Source: Rhea pennata
Lineage: Eukaryota; Chordata; Aves; Rheiformes; Rheidae
Assembly (NCBI RefSeq): GCF_028389875.1
Contig: NC_084669.1
Location: 9,695,501-9,759,500 of the forward strand
Direction of reading: 5' to 3'
DNA: 64,000 nt
Below are positions 23,291-48,314 of this stretch, one piece after another. The position numbers and the translations under genes were made by a program. A model generated the notes under the pieces. That model was not told where the DNA came from. It ran no database searches and worked only from the letters and a program-made list of their open reading frames with translations. Each line of letters opens with the position of its first letter. Within the stretch, counting starts at the first letter, position 1.

Positions 23291-26200
23291 GTGCTCACAG
23301 GACCCTGAAGAACCTTCCCAGCAGCACGTAAAAGTCCCTGTTTTTCTGCCCTACAACAACAAGCTTTCCCACTGTAAAGCCCTCCATTTTTGACAAAGAA
23401 GAAAAGGTGCTGAAGGGAGAAGGGGAGAGGCTGGGACAACTGGACCCTCAGAGGTAGCTCCTTAGGTGATGACCGGCTTTCCAAGCTATCCTAACAGACT
23501 GATGGCAAGGAGATGGGTGGGCAGCTCACGGGAGCAGGAAGAGTAGTGTTACCTCCCACACTGCTTTGGCAAAGGGCTGTGCGTGGCTAGAAAGGTGCGT
23601 CGCAAAACGGGAGACGTTCAGAGCATGACTCCACGAAGCTGTGTCAGCGGGAGCTGTGGGTCCACAGCGTCCCCACGCAAGCACCCCCACAGCCCCTCCA
23701 GCCGCTTGGCTGTGTTATTCAGTGTATGCTTGCTCCCTCTGACAAACTCGTGGCATTTCTAAACCTACCTGCTAAGCTCTGCGTACTGACAGTGCCCTGG
23801 CAGAAAGCAGAGCAGGTGATATCCCCCTTACAGGACCAAAGCAGGACCCTGCTGTGAGCTTCCCTGCTCTGGAGAGATGGACTGTCTGGGATCCAGCAGC
23901 CACTCTTGTGTCTATCATCAGCTTTGTGAGGGCCGCACACGGGGCGGCTTGTGAAATCCAATGGACCACATTAATGATCTCCTGAGATACACACCAAACA
24001 CAACCAAAGAAATGGCTGTTATCCACTCTACTGCTTTCATTGCCTGATTTATATCACTTCTGTCATACCCAAACCTACAAGGAGCCATCAGTGATCTTTC
24101 TCACTCATGAATGAAATCAAAAGGGCCATGGAAGAACCTAGGGAATGCCAGCAGGGACAGCAAACTCATAAAACAGCTCTTCCACTAAATGATTATAATC
24201 AAGCCATTTCATTCTGTTGCCAACTAATTTGCTTTCTTCTTTCTTTTTCATCTCTCTCCTTTCTAATCCTTTGACAGTACTAATTGCAGCTGGAGATACT
24301 AGTGTGCAAATCAGAGAGTCCAGTACGAAGGTAGACAGTGCATGCAGAAGGAGCTTAATGCACAGAAGAGAAAGTCCAGAAAAGGAAATGAAGGACCGCA
24401 TTTGTGTCTGTAATGAATATGATAGTGGCAGAGCTTGCTGGAGCGAACAAAGATTTGAGCAGGTTGCAGACTGCACCAGCCATAAATGAAATGCTTAATC
24501 AGTTAGGGAAATTTCAGTGATTACACAGCATCAGATCTGGATGCTCAGTGACTTTTCAATGAAAGCTAGCAGATGTTAGGGCTCTCATCTCCCAGTTTGG
24601 TTCCTATTATTTTGTTTCCAGGATGTTCCTCCAAACAAGCAGCCTGATTCCTTTGTCTGCTGGGGACAATAAACATCTTACCTTCCTCTTTAATAGATTT
24701 GGCCATGGCCCCAGGCTGTTCCTCAGAAAGCACCAGGAGCAGGTAAAGGCAAACAGCAAACAGTCACTGAGGAGAGCAGGTTACTAAGACAAAGAACTGT
24801 GGTTCAGATCATGCCCTCAGATACACATTTTACTTTACTTTTCTTGGATCTTATAATACACACACCACAGATCCTGAGGAAGAAGCAGGGTATGTGCTTC
24901 CTGGCCCATACATGGGAGAAGAGCACCACTACCTACCGGGGTGCTCTCTTGTCTAGGCCATACTTGGTGTCTCAAACCTGTAAGGGGGTCAGTGGTTGGC
25001 AGAAGCAATCCTGCTAGCATTTAATAATAATTGGATTATCATAACGAATTTATTCCCAGAGGCTCTGCACTTGCTTAGTTGCTGGCTGACTTGCCCTCAG
25101 ATATGACATTTGCTTATTGATTCAGTTCTGCGTGGGTACATTCTGTCACATTATCCGTCTCCTTGCTGCAATGCCAAAATATCTCTGGACTATTCCTAGC
25201 CTCTTGATCTTCATCAGCATCAGTGAATTCCATTTGCAGGAGTTAAACAAGACAAATAAAAATGAATGGAAACTCTCAGGGTGCCAGGACCATGGGGCTG
25301 TTGTTTTTAGCAATGTTTCATTACAGTGCCAGACAGACTGGACACATATTTGTTTTGAGTCATTTCAATGCTTCAGCTGCCCTTGAAGAGCAGGTACTGC
25401 CACTAGCCTGATGCTAGGAATAATTTTAAGCTGATTTATTTCAAATCATTGAATATATCAAAACTTATTTACAGCAGAGTACTTTGGTTTTTACAGGCTT
25501 TGACTTCATTTTTTCCTCCCCCTTGCTGTCTATATCTACTTTTGACTCAGTTTTCCTTTCTCTCTATCATTTTCTGCCCTCCTAACTACCCCCCCACTAC
25601 TGGGACTTTCTCGGAAATGTTTCCCTGCGAGCACTCACCTTCATTCTTAGAAAAAGGAGCACAAGAACATTTGCTTTGAAGCAAAATTACTTCTGTGAAG
25701 AATGATTTTGGGCATCAAATAAGATAGAGGAGGGGCAAATCTGTGGACAGAAGGCCAGAAAGCCTTCAGGGCGTCTAATCAGTTCAAGGACATTTAGAAT
25801 ATAAATGAGGTTATATTGGCAAAATGTGTCCTGACATCAAATACGCAGCTTCCCTAGGACTGATCAGTAGGGGCTGCTGAGGAGCTTGAGTGCTTGAAAA
25901 AAATGGGCTTCTCTTTGGTGAAAAAATTGAGCAATCTTCATAGCTGATGGTAGCAGCAGCCATCTAACAACCCTTGGAGAAATATGAACAGCTTTATGCT
26001 GTGCTTTATAGACACAGACTGGAAACAGAAACAGATTTTATGAGAAAACTTACAGAGACAGAAAAAAAAATGGACAGATTTCTTGAAAGCCATGACAAGT
26101 GGTGTTGTTGGCTGGGTCTCAGGAGGATGTTCTGTGGCTTTTTGAGGTCTGTTCTGCCTACAAAAAATGCAGCTCTCCTCCTGTCCACTGCCAGAAGTGA

Positions 26201-29139
26201 CTGCTTCCCAAAATTTACTGTTGGTGTCAGTAATTCAAGTACTGGGAGTTTCAGCCTGGTGTTCCCCGTCTAGGACTGTTTGCAGAAGAATTGGTTAGTG
26301 GATATGTAGCAATGGTTCTTGGGACCCTCAGCCACAGGGTACCTCCCCCGGTGCACATATAGGGCGGTTGCTTTGGTTTGCTGTTTTTCGTATGCCTGCA
26401 TAGACCATGTCTGCAGCACAGGCATGCTAGGTTTGGTGCTTCATACTGGAGCTGATCAGTGCTCAGCATGTCCACGTGCCCAGATACCCTGGGCAACTAT
26501 ACAAGCTCCCTGCAGTCTGCCAGTGCAACATTTCCAGGTAGAAAAGGACAAGTCTGAGAAATGAAAACATGTGGTTTCATTTCCAAATGGGTTTCATAGC
26601 ACACCATTCAGTGATTTCACAGAAAAATAAAGGCAGACAAGGCATATGCTCTAGTTCTTTCAATCTTTTTTTTTTTTCTCTCTTTTCTCATTTTTCTTCT
26701 GGAGTTACAGAGATGGAGGCTTAGATTAACTTGTTTTTGCCTTCTAGAGCAAGTGTTTGAGGATATATGACTTTTCAAATGAAACTTATGCCATGGGGAA
26801 AGAGGTCAAACTCCTTTTTGCTTTGATTTTTTTTTTCCCTGTTTCAAAGGCCATTAGAGACAAGCCTACATCCAGTTGTGCTGGTTTGTGATAGACGCTG
26901 ACTAGGGCAAGGCTACAACAGAATATCCCAGGAAAGGCACCCTCCTCTGGCTACTTGGCCTGTATGCATTCACAAAAACATTACTGAAAGCAGCATCCTT
27001 ATTGTGCATGGCAGTAGCTGTTTGAGATGATAGGCTTGTTTACAAACTGTGTAATTATAATAAAGCACTGCTTAGAATTATGTATACTTAAACTAACTTT
27101 ATGCCCCAGCACACAGTTTGTTTGGCACAGACAATGTTGACAACATCCACATCTAAAAATGTCAGGGCCAGAGACACGGAGCGCGTGTGGCTATATCTGA
27201 TGTGTCTGATTCACTTGACAGTTTGCTTTTATATCCATTGATCAGCTTTATCAAACCCATTTCCTCATTGTGACTGAGGAAATGAGCCAAACCGAGAAGG
27301 GTAATGTAAGTGAGACCTTGCAGACCTAAGCTATGACATGCAGATTGTTTGTTCTTGTTAGTCGAGGACATGTTGAGTCCTTCAGGGAAGAGACCCCTGG
27401 GCTGCAAACCTCTGGCCTGTGACTAGGGCTCTGAAGCACATCTTATAATGACGATAATAACAGATACAGTGTTTTAAAACATGGTATTAGCAAAACTGCT
27501 AACCATAGCCTTAAGCACTTCCACTGTGTGCTTAACTTCTTTGTCCTCAACTTTTGGGTTATATAAGAAACTGGTTCTCGGGCACATATCTGATCAGTGT
27601 TTGATTCCAGTCACTCCAGGATGGAAAATTCAACTATGCCAGACTCTCGTCTGCTGTAAGTCTGGTCCTGCTGGCATCAGAGTAGCTTTGTGCCTACTAA
27701 AGAGCTTGCCCTGCTGTGACTTCAAAGTGGGAAGGCTGAGTCACTGAGCAGCTGCTGGTAGCAAGGAAATAGCTTCTGGCTGCTGACCATCTTCACTGTC
27801 GTAGAGCACAGAGATGGGATTTCTCTTAAGGTGTTTTTGCTGAGTGAAAGATTTGGATTAACCTTGGCCAACTTCTCATTTTCTTGAAATGACGCAATAA
27901 ATTAGAAAGTGATAAGAGCCCAACAGCAACATTTGACATTCCAGTGGCATTTCTAGGAGCTTCCTCACACGTTCAAAGTTCTTTGCAATGACCTGCTGGC
28001 TAACCAGCAGAAGGGAATTGGGTAGCTACAGAGAGGCATGGTTGTGGGATGGCTGTTTTTCCTTGAGAAACCAATCAAAAAAGCCCACAGCACATCTAAG
28101 ATTACCCTGTCAGCTCCCCAGATCTGAAGGTGGATTGTCCTGTGGCTAAGACTTCCTGCCAGGATGCAACACTCTCTAGCCCCTGCCCTGATAAAAGGAG
28201 CACCAGCAAGGAAATACCCTTGTAAATATAACTAATAATAGAGCCTGAAGAACTTGCAGAAGCCATTCTACTGAGAATTTTGTAGATACTTGGTGGTGCT
28301 GCTCTCTGCAAGCAGCACACACCCTGGATGAGTCAGTTCCCTGTAGAGAAGCATCACCTAATGTCTGCTCATGAAGGTGCTCTCTGAAGGGCACCTGAGC
28401 ATAAGCTACTGTTCTGCACTGAGGATGAATTTTCTCTTATCACTGAACATCAGCACCTCTTCATAGTACAAGACAGGCACTGGTGACTCTCCCCGACCCC
28501 ACCTGTGTTTGCACCTTTCAGCAGATGTTCTGGGAGTGAAAATGGTTAATTCTTTTGGATCTGATGGTGAAGATAAAATTCTTTGTAAACAACAGCATGA
28601 TGCAAATGTGTGTGAAGCCACTTTTTGAATTCTAATGAGGGAGTGCAAGGAAATGGATCTCCTGAGGTCACCCCTCAAAAATCTGAGGCAAAATACAGAA
28701 TACTGCCTAGTGTTCCCACTTCACCATTGGTCCATTTTCTCTCTAGTATGGGAGATAATATTACTCTCCTTTACTGCTTCCATGTGCTGAAAGTCCAGAA
28801 ACATTGCAGCATCTCTGGTTGTGTATCCCAGGTTGGGGGGACTCTAAACAACATCCAGTCCCAAGCACTGTGGCTACGCATTGCACTACGCAGAACTTGT
28901 TGGTAGCTGGGTTCAGGATAGATGCAGTCAACATGGACTCCCTTCCCCAGCTGGATTTGTTCTCTTGCAAGACTTGCTCCCTCTCTGATCAATGTATGGT
29001 TCTAACACTCTGGTGTCACCCCCAAGAGGAAGTACTTGGGTTGTGTGACCTGTTTTGTGCTTACTGTGATTTTTATTGTACTTAGCTTCAGTGGTATCAC
29101 ATCAGTTTGGACACCTTTTCTTCTCATCATATTCTCTCT

Positions 29140-29275
29140 GTTCTAGGACTTGCTTTCTCCTGGACAATAGCTGCTCTCCTGCTGAAACAAGTCAGCACCC
29201 AGCCTGTACTGACACATCAGGTTATTCCTCTCTGGGTGCAGGACCCTGCACCTGCCTTTGTTGAAGTATTCTGGA
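29140..29275 (-). mobile_element. Degenerate CR1 LINE fragment
   Basis: The - strand translation contains NKGRCRVLHPERNN and QYRLGADLFQQ, closely resembling the CR1 reverse-transcriptase C-terminal segment [14 protein letters not shown]...[10 protein letters not shown] seen intact at about 59053-59133. Similarity fades on both sides, so only a short relic remains. Confidence 0.8.
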
Positions 29276-29754
29276 ACTATCCTGTGCTTGATAAACCTGC
29301 CCAAACCATATTCTTGCCCCAAGGTAACATTCTTCTTTGGTTGAAAGGTGCAATGTGCATTGCTCAATTTCTGCTTCAACAGCAACGATGCATTCAGGTT
29401 CCACTGGGAGATTTCCACTCACCACCATGTACGATTCACAGTTTCTTTGCTAGTTCAGTTCTTTTTGGAAATGTTTCTCTACAAAGTCTTGCTTTAAGAC
29501 TTTCTCACCTCTTTTGTTCATCCATAACTGGAAACAAAAAGTACTTCATGTTGCAGTTCAGTGGCATATAACCATTTTTAGGAAACGCTTGAAAAAGGTA
29601 GATGGAATTGGGGATAATTGTTCTGGAAAAGAGACGGAAGAACAAGCGGAAAAAAAAAACATCTTTGAGAATGAAGATTTCTTTAGAGACAATGGAGATT
29701 GAGCTTTCACTGAAAACAAGGCAAGAAAAAAATTCCAATTCATTTTCAGAAAAG

Positions 29755-29900
29755 ATGATCTAGGATAAATATTAGAAAGAACTTCCTAATCATACAGAGA
29801 GGAGTCTTGGAGCAATGCAGGAGGGTTTCCTGTTCTAGAGTTCTTAACAAGAGTTTAGGCGAACCTTTAGCAGGAACAGTCAAGGGAGAGGTCCTCAGTG
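29755..29900 (+). mobile_element. Possible ancient CR1/L3-like tail
   Basis: The order of short motifs (ATTAGAAAGAACTTCCTAA, then GGAGCAATGCAGGAGGGTT, then a run ending AACAGTCAAGGGAGAGGTCC) resembles the 3' region of old CR1/L3 LINEs. Divergence is high and this is a pattern judgement only. Confidence 0.3.
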
Positions 29901-30413
29901 GGTACTCTTAGCCGGATGATTTGTGATTTTAGTATTCAGGCCAAAAGGACTGTCCTAAAAGGCTGACACAGTTACAGAGCTGAACAAGCCTTATCTGGCT
30001 TAGTTATGGCTTAGTCATCCCAGCAGTCAGAGACTTTTTGGACAGAAAGGGCTGTATTGTGCTCAGAGAGACAGTGCAGAGCCAAGGACTCCTATAGCAA
30101 CATTGGAGGAGAGCTCTTAAGAAATATTTTTTCTTCCACTTTCAGTCTGTAGTTCTAGAACTTGTATCTCCCTCTGTCTTTATGCAGGATTCAGCACAAA
30201 AGGGCCTTTGAACATGACTGAAACAGAAATATGAAAAAGTGATCCCTTCCCACCTTCAGAAATAAGCACATCACAAACACTTCTCTTTTAAGAAGAAAAG
30301 ACAGGCCTCTCTTGAATAGGGGGTGGAATTCAATTTGATTTAATTGTACCAATATCTTTGTTTCAAGTTACCAATGCTTTCTTCATCTTTGGCTAAGTAA
30401 CATCTTGTAAAGA

Positions 30414-30455
30414 TTAAAAAAAAAAAAAAGAAAAAAAGAAAGAAAGAAAGAAAAA
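30414..30455. repeat. A-rich tract with (GAAA)n
   Basis: Poly-A followed by GAAA units; simple-sequence DNA. Confidence 0.9.
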
Positions 30456-31083
30456 GCTGAAAGCTGAGATGGAATTTTAAAGCAAGGATACAAATTAAAT
30501 TTGTAAAATTTATTACTGGAGTAAGTGGCACCACCACTGATTTTAATAAGAGCAGTTTCTTACACAAAGTGTCTGATTTGGTCTATCTAATTCAACTGGG
30601 ACCTGGACAAATGTTGCCTTTGACCAAACCAACCTTGATCAAAGCTTATACAAATCTGCCAATATTAGTAACACTATGACTGGTAAAATCTATAATTATT
30701 TTGGCAGTATCTGGCAAAATAAAATGATCTCTTCTTAGATATAGTGGTGGTTTGGTTTCTTATCCTATCACTGTACATTAATGCATGTATGTATCTAAAC
30801 ATACACACATGCACACATATATACAAATGTGTACATATTCATATAGAGAACAGGTATATGTTCTGCATAAAATCTATATTACACTATCTTTCTGTAAGCA
30901 TCAGAGGTCACTATAGTCCAGGACAAGACTTCCTTTTGGCAGCTACTAAAGGCACCCCTGCAGATGTCCATATCAGACACCAATATATTTTGGTATGACA
31001 GTAACTGAAAATCAGTCATGTTTCTATGATACTAATGGAAGCAAGGAATATTCACAAACAAACATTGACATATTTACAGGAAA

Positions 31084-31089
31084 TTTATT
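31084..31089 (-). terminator. PLEKHS1: Possible PLEKHS1 polyadenylation signal
   Basis: AATAAA on the - strand about 240 nt past the PLEKHS1 stop, followed by TGTTTGTTTGTG, a plausible GU-rich downstream element. Confidence 0.5.
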
Positions 31090-31324
31090 TGTCTGGGAAA
31101 CAAAAACACTTATTCTGGAAATGTCACTGTATCTGGGATGTCCTCGTGGTAGTATTTGGTAGAATAAAAAATATCTTTCAGTGAACTCTGTTTGCATGGA
31201 GCTGTGTGCACATGCCTTCACAGTCATCATTTCTCTCTGTTTTTCCCAGTTCTCTTGATCAAAAACACTTTTCCAAAGGAGGTCAGCTCTGTACTCTCCC
31301 AAATGCTCCTGGTTCCTGCATTTC

Positions 31325-43132
<11,808 letters not shown>

Positions 43133-43138
43133 CTATAT

Positions 43139-43168
43139 ATACACATACATACATGTATGTATGTGTAT
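43139..43168. repeat. 30-bp perfect palindrome of ACAT/ATGT repeats
   Basis: Perfectly self-complementary ACATAC/GTATGT microsatellite about 30 bp upstream (on the - strand) of the PLEKHS1 exon acceptor at 43107-43109. Confidence 0.9.
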
Positions 43169-46100
43169 GTATTTTACACTCTAAGCACAGCAGGACATTA
43201 AAGATCTGCCTGGAAAAAGGTATGTACTTTCCCTACAAAAAATTCTCAATAATAAGGCACACTTCCAAAACATTTCTTGTCTTTCAATAAAGAAAACTCT
43301 AAAACGAACACATAAAAATTGACTTTTACAATGACCTATGCCCAAATTTTGGAAACTTCTTTTTGAATAAAGGGGCTCTTGCCTGCACATAAAATCTTGA
43401 GAAGTTGTAATAAGAAAAATGCTTTGCAAATCTTGTTTCAACAACTACAGTTTTTCAACAACTTATCAAACAGTAAGTTTGATTTGAAACCAAATGTACC
43501 TTAACAGTGTTCTAACGGAGGACAGCAGGAACAAGTAAGATGCACTTTTAATGTATTCTTAAATGGAAGCCCTGTAAGTCTATTAATTTCCAAGACATTA
43601 AATTAGACCAAATTGCTATTGTAGCAAAAATAGTAAGAACAATGACAATAATGATGATAATAATATAGCAATACACCCCTGAGCAAGCTGGAAATTTTTC
43701 CAAAGCTTCACATTAGAAACCTTTTTAATAGAAGAAACACAATAGCAATGTGAGTCCAGCGATCTCCATGCTTAATAAGTCCTGTGGCCTTTGGATCTGG
43801 TCTCAAGTCTGACTGGTAAAACCTTTACATTTTTTTGACATAACTGTTTCCCTTTATATATAATATTATATATATATTTAATACCACAGGTAACACTACA
43901 AAGCTAATGACATCCAGCCTTGCTGCAGCCTGCAATGGGCACTGTCTTGAGTAGAATGAAATGACCATCCCAAATGTGCCAAGCAGAGCATTTCTAAGGG
44001 TAAGTGGCAGCAGAGCAGCCTACATCAGCCTAAATGGCTAAGAAAAAGCAGTGAGACTTCTGCTCTATTTGTGGAGCACTTTACAAAGTCAAAAGGTAGG
44101 AAAGGTTCTGTTCAACAGTTAAGAGTGGTGCACTCCATACTTACTTGTGTGTGAATAAATGCATAGTGTCATACTCACAGAAGATAAATTATCTTTTACT
44201 ACAGGAATATAAGCCTTCTGGATCACAGAGCCAAGCTGTCTGCTTTGCAGACACCATACTGTCACAATCCCTCAGGTAAGTGTGTCAAATTCCACCAGAA
44301 ACATTTAGAATTTTTACTTCTACATAAATTATATGCTATAAGCTGCACCAAAAGCCTACAAGAGTCCATGGGACTCTCCTCTTGACTCAATTCTTGAGTA
44401 GAATTTGGCTCAAGAATCTCAAGCAGCAACTAACATCTGCACAGTCAGTGGACATTTAAGAATGGTGATACGTGATTTTAAACAAAAAGATGATGCATTA
44501 GAGTTACATACTGATCAACAGCTATGCAGCCTTTTATATGCTGGCCTTTTAGGTACTTCAGGGTGTAATAACCCTTGCTGGATTTGCACAGGATGAAAAA
44601 ACGCCTTTTCCAGGAATTCTGCCAAAGAGAAAATAATTTGTCTTTCATCAAAACTCAGGAGAGCAGAAATAACAGACGTTTCTTGAGGCATTGCTGGAAT
44701 ATGACTAATCTGTGGCAGAATACCTGTGAGCTCAAGAGTTGAAGAGGTGGTGATTTGGTGAAGAATCCGTGCTTGCAAACTTCATCACTGGGTGAGAATA
44801 TATTTTGAACTCCTAGCAATCAAAGAGAAATGAATGGCATCATTATTCAATTTGTTGCTAATTGATCTATTACAAGGACCTGCTCAAACTGGAAACTTTT
44901 GCTGATCACTGGGCTTCTGTGCTTAAGTGGCCATGAAACATGTTCAATTAGAGATGACAAGCACAAATCAGAGCTCTAAAATGCAGGGCCAGGCCATCCT
45001 CCGCTGATATCAGTGTGTTTGGGGTGACAACTGGACACATCTGTAAGCAAAAGAGAGTGCCAGTATATTGCATTGCGGGAGGTGGCTTGGAAGATACCGT
45101 AAGGCTCTGTCTTAGGTCTGGTCTTAACTTCTTACTAGTGATCTGAAAGAGAGTAAGCAGCATGCTAACAGCGTTTGCAGGCAGCATTCAGTTTGGATGC
45201 GGCACCACTATGGAAACCACCCTCCTCTGTGAATTGTGACACACCACCAGGAGAACATCTACCATGGAAAACACAAGCTAAAACCTCAGGGAAGGGTGGG
45301 AATATCTCAACGAATATTTATTTGTGATGTGCATACTCTGTGGTCAGCTATAGTTTCAGACTTGTATTTTCTCATCAGTGGTGGATTTGTAACCAAAATC
45401 TCAGTCTTCACTTATTAATGCACTTTAATATAGTAAGTGGAAATCTCATTCCATCTTTTAAGCTGTAAACTCTGTATGGGAAATTAAGATTTCAAAAGAA
45501 TTCAGTGACTGAAGGGAACACAATCGACAACATTTTGTATCTTCCAGTAAGGGACAGTAGAGGACGTACACAAATTTTTGGATATCCACCAGCAATGTAC
45601 CACAAACCAAACTTTGTGGTGGCACGAGAAACACTTTGTGCTGAAATTACAACTGACTTCAGTAGAGATAAGATTTCATCACTAGTGTCTTGGAACTACC
45701 GATGGTATCTCCTTGTTCCTGGTTAATTTTTAAGGATTTTAATCTTCTTATAGTGTCTGTCTAACCTCTGTATCAGGCCAATTCTGTTTTAAAGGGATGG
45801 GTTGTATTTAGGATAGATTTGTTACAGAAGGGAGCAGAAGAGTAGAATTATGGAATTAACACACAGAGTAAGTGCAGCTGGACTCATCTCATTTTCCTAA
45901 TACGCTGGCCCCCTCCCTTTTTTTTTCTTTTTTTACTAACTTCTTAAGACAAAGTCCTTGGCACAAGAAGGGGAAAGGTATAGTGTCAAATACTGATGAA
46001 AATGGCTTGAAACCTGACACAATTGACAAATTTCCATAAATTAAATTTTGTACCTGTAGAATTTCTTCTATTTCTGGATGCCATCCTGACTGCTTCTTCC

Positions 46101-46249
46101 ACTCAGAAAATAAAGAGAGCAAAAACCCTGAGGCTAACTCCTTTCACTTGGATTCCGGCTGACAAGTATTTTATTGTACTTACGGTCACCTGAGAAAATA
46201 ACAAGCACCTCAAAAGTGTTTATTTCTAAAGCGATGATAAATCTATATA

Positions 46250-46400
46250 CAAATAAATACAGAAAGATAAAAATCTATAGTAAATTATAATAATGCTTAT
46301 AAAATACAATTAGAATATTTAATATATACATTGTATTATATTATATATTAAAATTATAATTTAATAATTATATAATATCATATATTAATCATTTAATTTA
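46250..46400. repeat. AT-rich low-complexity stretch
   Basis: Almost pure A and T with many TATATTA and TTAATAA motifs. Confidence 0.8.
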
Positions 46401-46530
46401 CAAAATTATGGAGTTCAAAGGAATGACCCAGGAACTAAGAAGATCTGTCAATGGAGTCCCATTTTGTCCCTTTATAACAGCTGCAACCCAGGAACATTGC
46501 ATCAGATAAATCTTTCTGACAGTGATTAGC

Positions 46531-46562
46531 AGTTGATTGAAATTGCAGTTGATTGAAATTGC
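46531..46562. repeat. 16-bp perfect tandem duplication
   Basis: AGTTGATTGAAATTGC occurs twice head to tail. Confidence 0.93.
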
Positions 46563-48278
46563 CTGAAGTAAGCATAGCCTGGCCTAAAGAGCTTAAAATC
46601 TAAAGATATTAAAAAAAATAGTAACAAATCTACATGTCTAATAATTTACAAGTCTTTAGCACCATTAATACAATGCCCTCAGAGCAATTTATAAACAACA
46701 ATACATTTCAAAGCATTCTAAGATGTGGATTAGTATCACTATTTTACAGATGAGTGAACAGACAATATCTATTTTTACTGATGAAAATTGATGTTCAAAA
46801 TGTCCCCTCCAATTTTACCATGGAAATTGTAACCTGCCTGTAACTCTCAGAAGAGGCGAGACTATCTGTCTTATAGCCAGGCTGTAGCAGAGGTGGAAAT
46901 AGGGGATAAAATTAAGGTAAAACGCAGTAATACACTACCATGTTCTTCTCCAAAGTTTTGTTAAATAACCATTTAATAAAATAAGCAAGTAGCAGTCTGT
47001 GGGATTTGATAATTGCAAGACGACAGAGATGGAACATTTAGAAGGCAAAGGGTGGTTTTGGTTTATGGACTTCTATTATTAAGTTCATTTGCCTTTCTCT
47101 TAAATAACACTCTTCAGTGTTTGGATAACAGAGACAGACATCCATTGTATTGCTGCTTCTTTGCAATTCTGGACCCCTGCCAATCGATTGCACTATATTT
47201 TGGTACTATATTTTGGACATTGAACAGTTTATTATGTCACAATTACTTGCTTGTTTATTTAAAATCAGATCTAGTTTCTCTCATTTAGTTACATTTCCAA
47301 CAATATCAAGTTTTGTCCTTTCGTAATACCATGTGGGAAACGGTTTTCAAAATTTCCTTTTGCCCCACCGTAAGTCTCCCATTCCTTGCAAAATCAAATC
47401 CTTTTCTTGTAATAACTTGGCTTAAACTTGCCTGACAGCTACAGCAACATTATATGGTCTCTAACATGCCTGTTTACATGAAACTGCAGAGCTTCTGGGA
47501 AAACCTACAGGACTGCAGCGCTGTTCTCTTGTTCCTTTCTGAACATCCTGCCTCAACCGAGAGATTTAAGTGGTTTCCTTGGCTTGTATACCTTCGGAGA
47601 TTTACTCCACAGTATCAGAAGTAAATATGAAACAGCTAGGAGTAGCAGTCAGAAACAGTCTGTTATGGTACCCAAAATTTTGCCTCCCTCACTCAACTGA
47701 CGTTACAGACTTCAGTGGCTGTTGTTTCAGGTGACACCATGGTGCCAATGCCAACAACCCATTTCTAACCTAGGTCTGTGGGAGAGCTCTAAAGCATTTC
47801 TGCCTGTACATTTTTGATAGGAAAATTTCGGCATTTTTGCCTTTTTGGGAGAAAGATTTGTTGTACAAACGTGCTGACAAAACTACACTATAAGCTTTAC
47901 TGCCTAGGCTTTTTGCCTACTGAAAAAGGACAAAAAGCAAAAATAAGCAAGCAAACAAAACATAAAAAAAAAAAGTGACTGTACGCAAACTCAGACTCAA
48001 ATGTACATTCCATATATTCATAACCCCCACACCTGGGGTTTCAATCAAAGACACTGCAATGTTCTTCTCAGCTTGACTGACAAAGCCATCACCACTGGCA
48101 AGTGATCTGTCACAAAAACATTATACGAGTCCATAACAGGATAAAAGTCTCATCTAGGTTTGAGTAAAGTCAAGATCTGCAGGTGGAAAAACAAAAACCT
48201 CTGGGATTACAATAGGCTCTTAATAATCTGTGTGATTTCACTCGGTATTTTGAAAACAAGTTTATAATTGTTACATTT

Positions 48279-48314
48279 AATCATTTATTTCTCTTCAATC
48301 ATTTATTTCTCTTC
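48279..48314. repeat. 18-bp perfect tandem duplication
   Basis: AATCATTTATTTCTCTTC occurs twice head to tail. Confidence 0.95.

Larger units (their letters stand above)
17870..31060. other. Intergenic region between converging DCLRE1A and PLEKHS1 3' ends
   Basis: About 13 kb without a recognised protein. Reading frames here are short, occur on both strands and carry no family signature. Contents that could be named: a CT microsatellite (20851-20892), a GC-rich CpG-poor block (23110-23290), a decayed CR1 (29140-29275), a possible older CR1-like tail (29755-29900) and an A-rich GAAA tract (30414-30455). Splice-donor-like motifs on the - strand at about 24681 and 25638 raise the chance of an unannotated transcript. 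Confidence 0.7.

Noticed and set aside
23029..23484. 151-codon - strand frame through the G-rich block
   Set aside because: Pro/Ser/Cys-rich composition follows from the GC-rich sequence; no domain, splice context or conservation could be recognised.
29107..29571. 154-codon + strand frame
   Set aside because: It overlaps an antisense CR1 relic, has no recognisable motif and no splice context.
47013..47288. 91-codon hydrophobic + strand frame in the PLEKHS1-CASP7 gap
   Set aside because: No family resemblance; Leu/Phe-rich composition is expected from T-rich DNA, and it is antisense to the expected PLEKHS1 5' region without splice signals.
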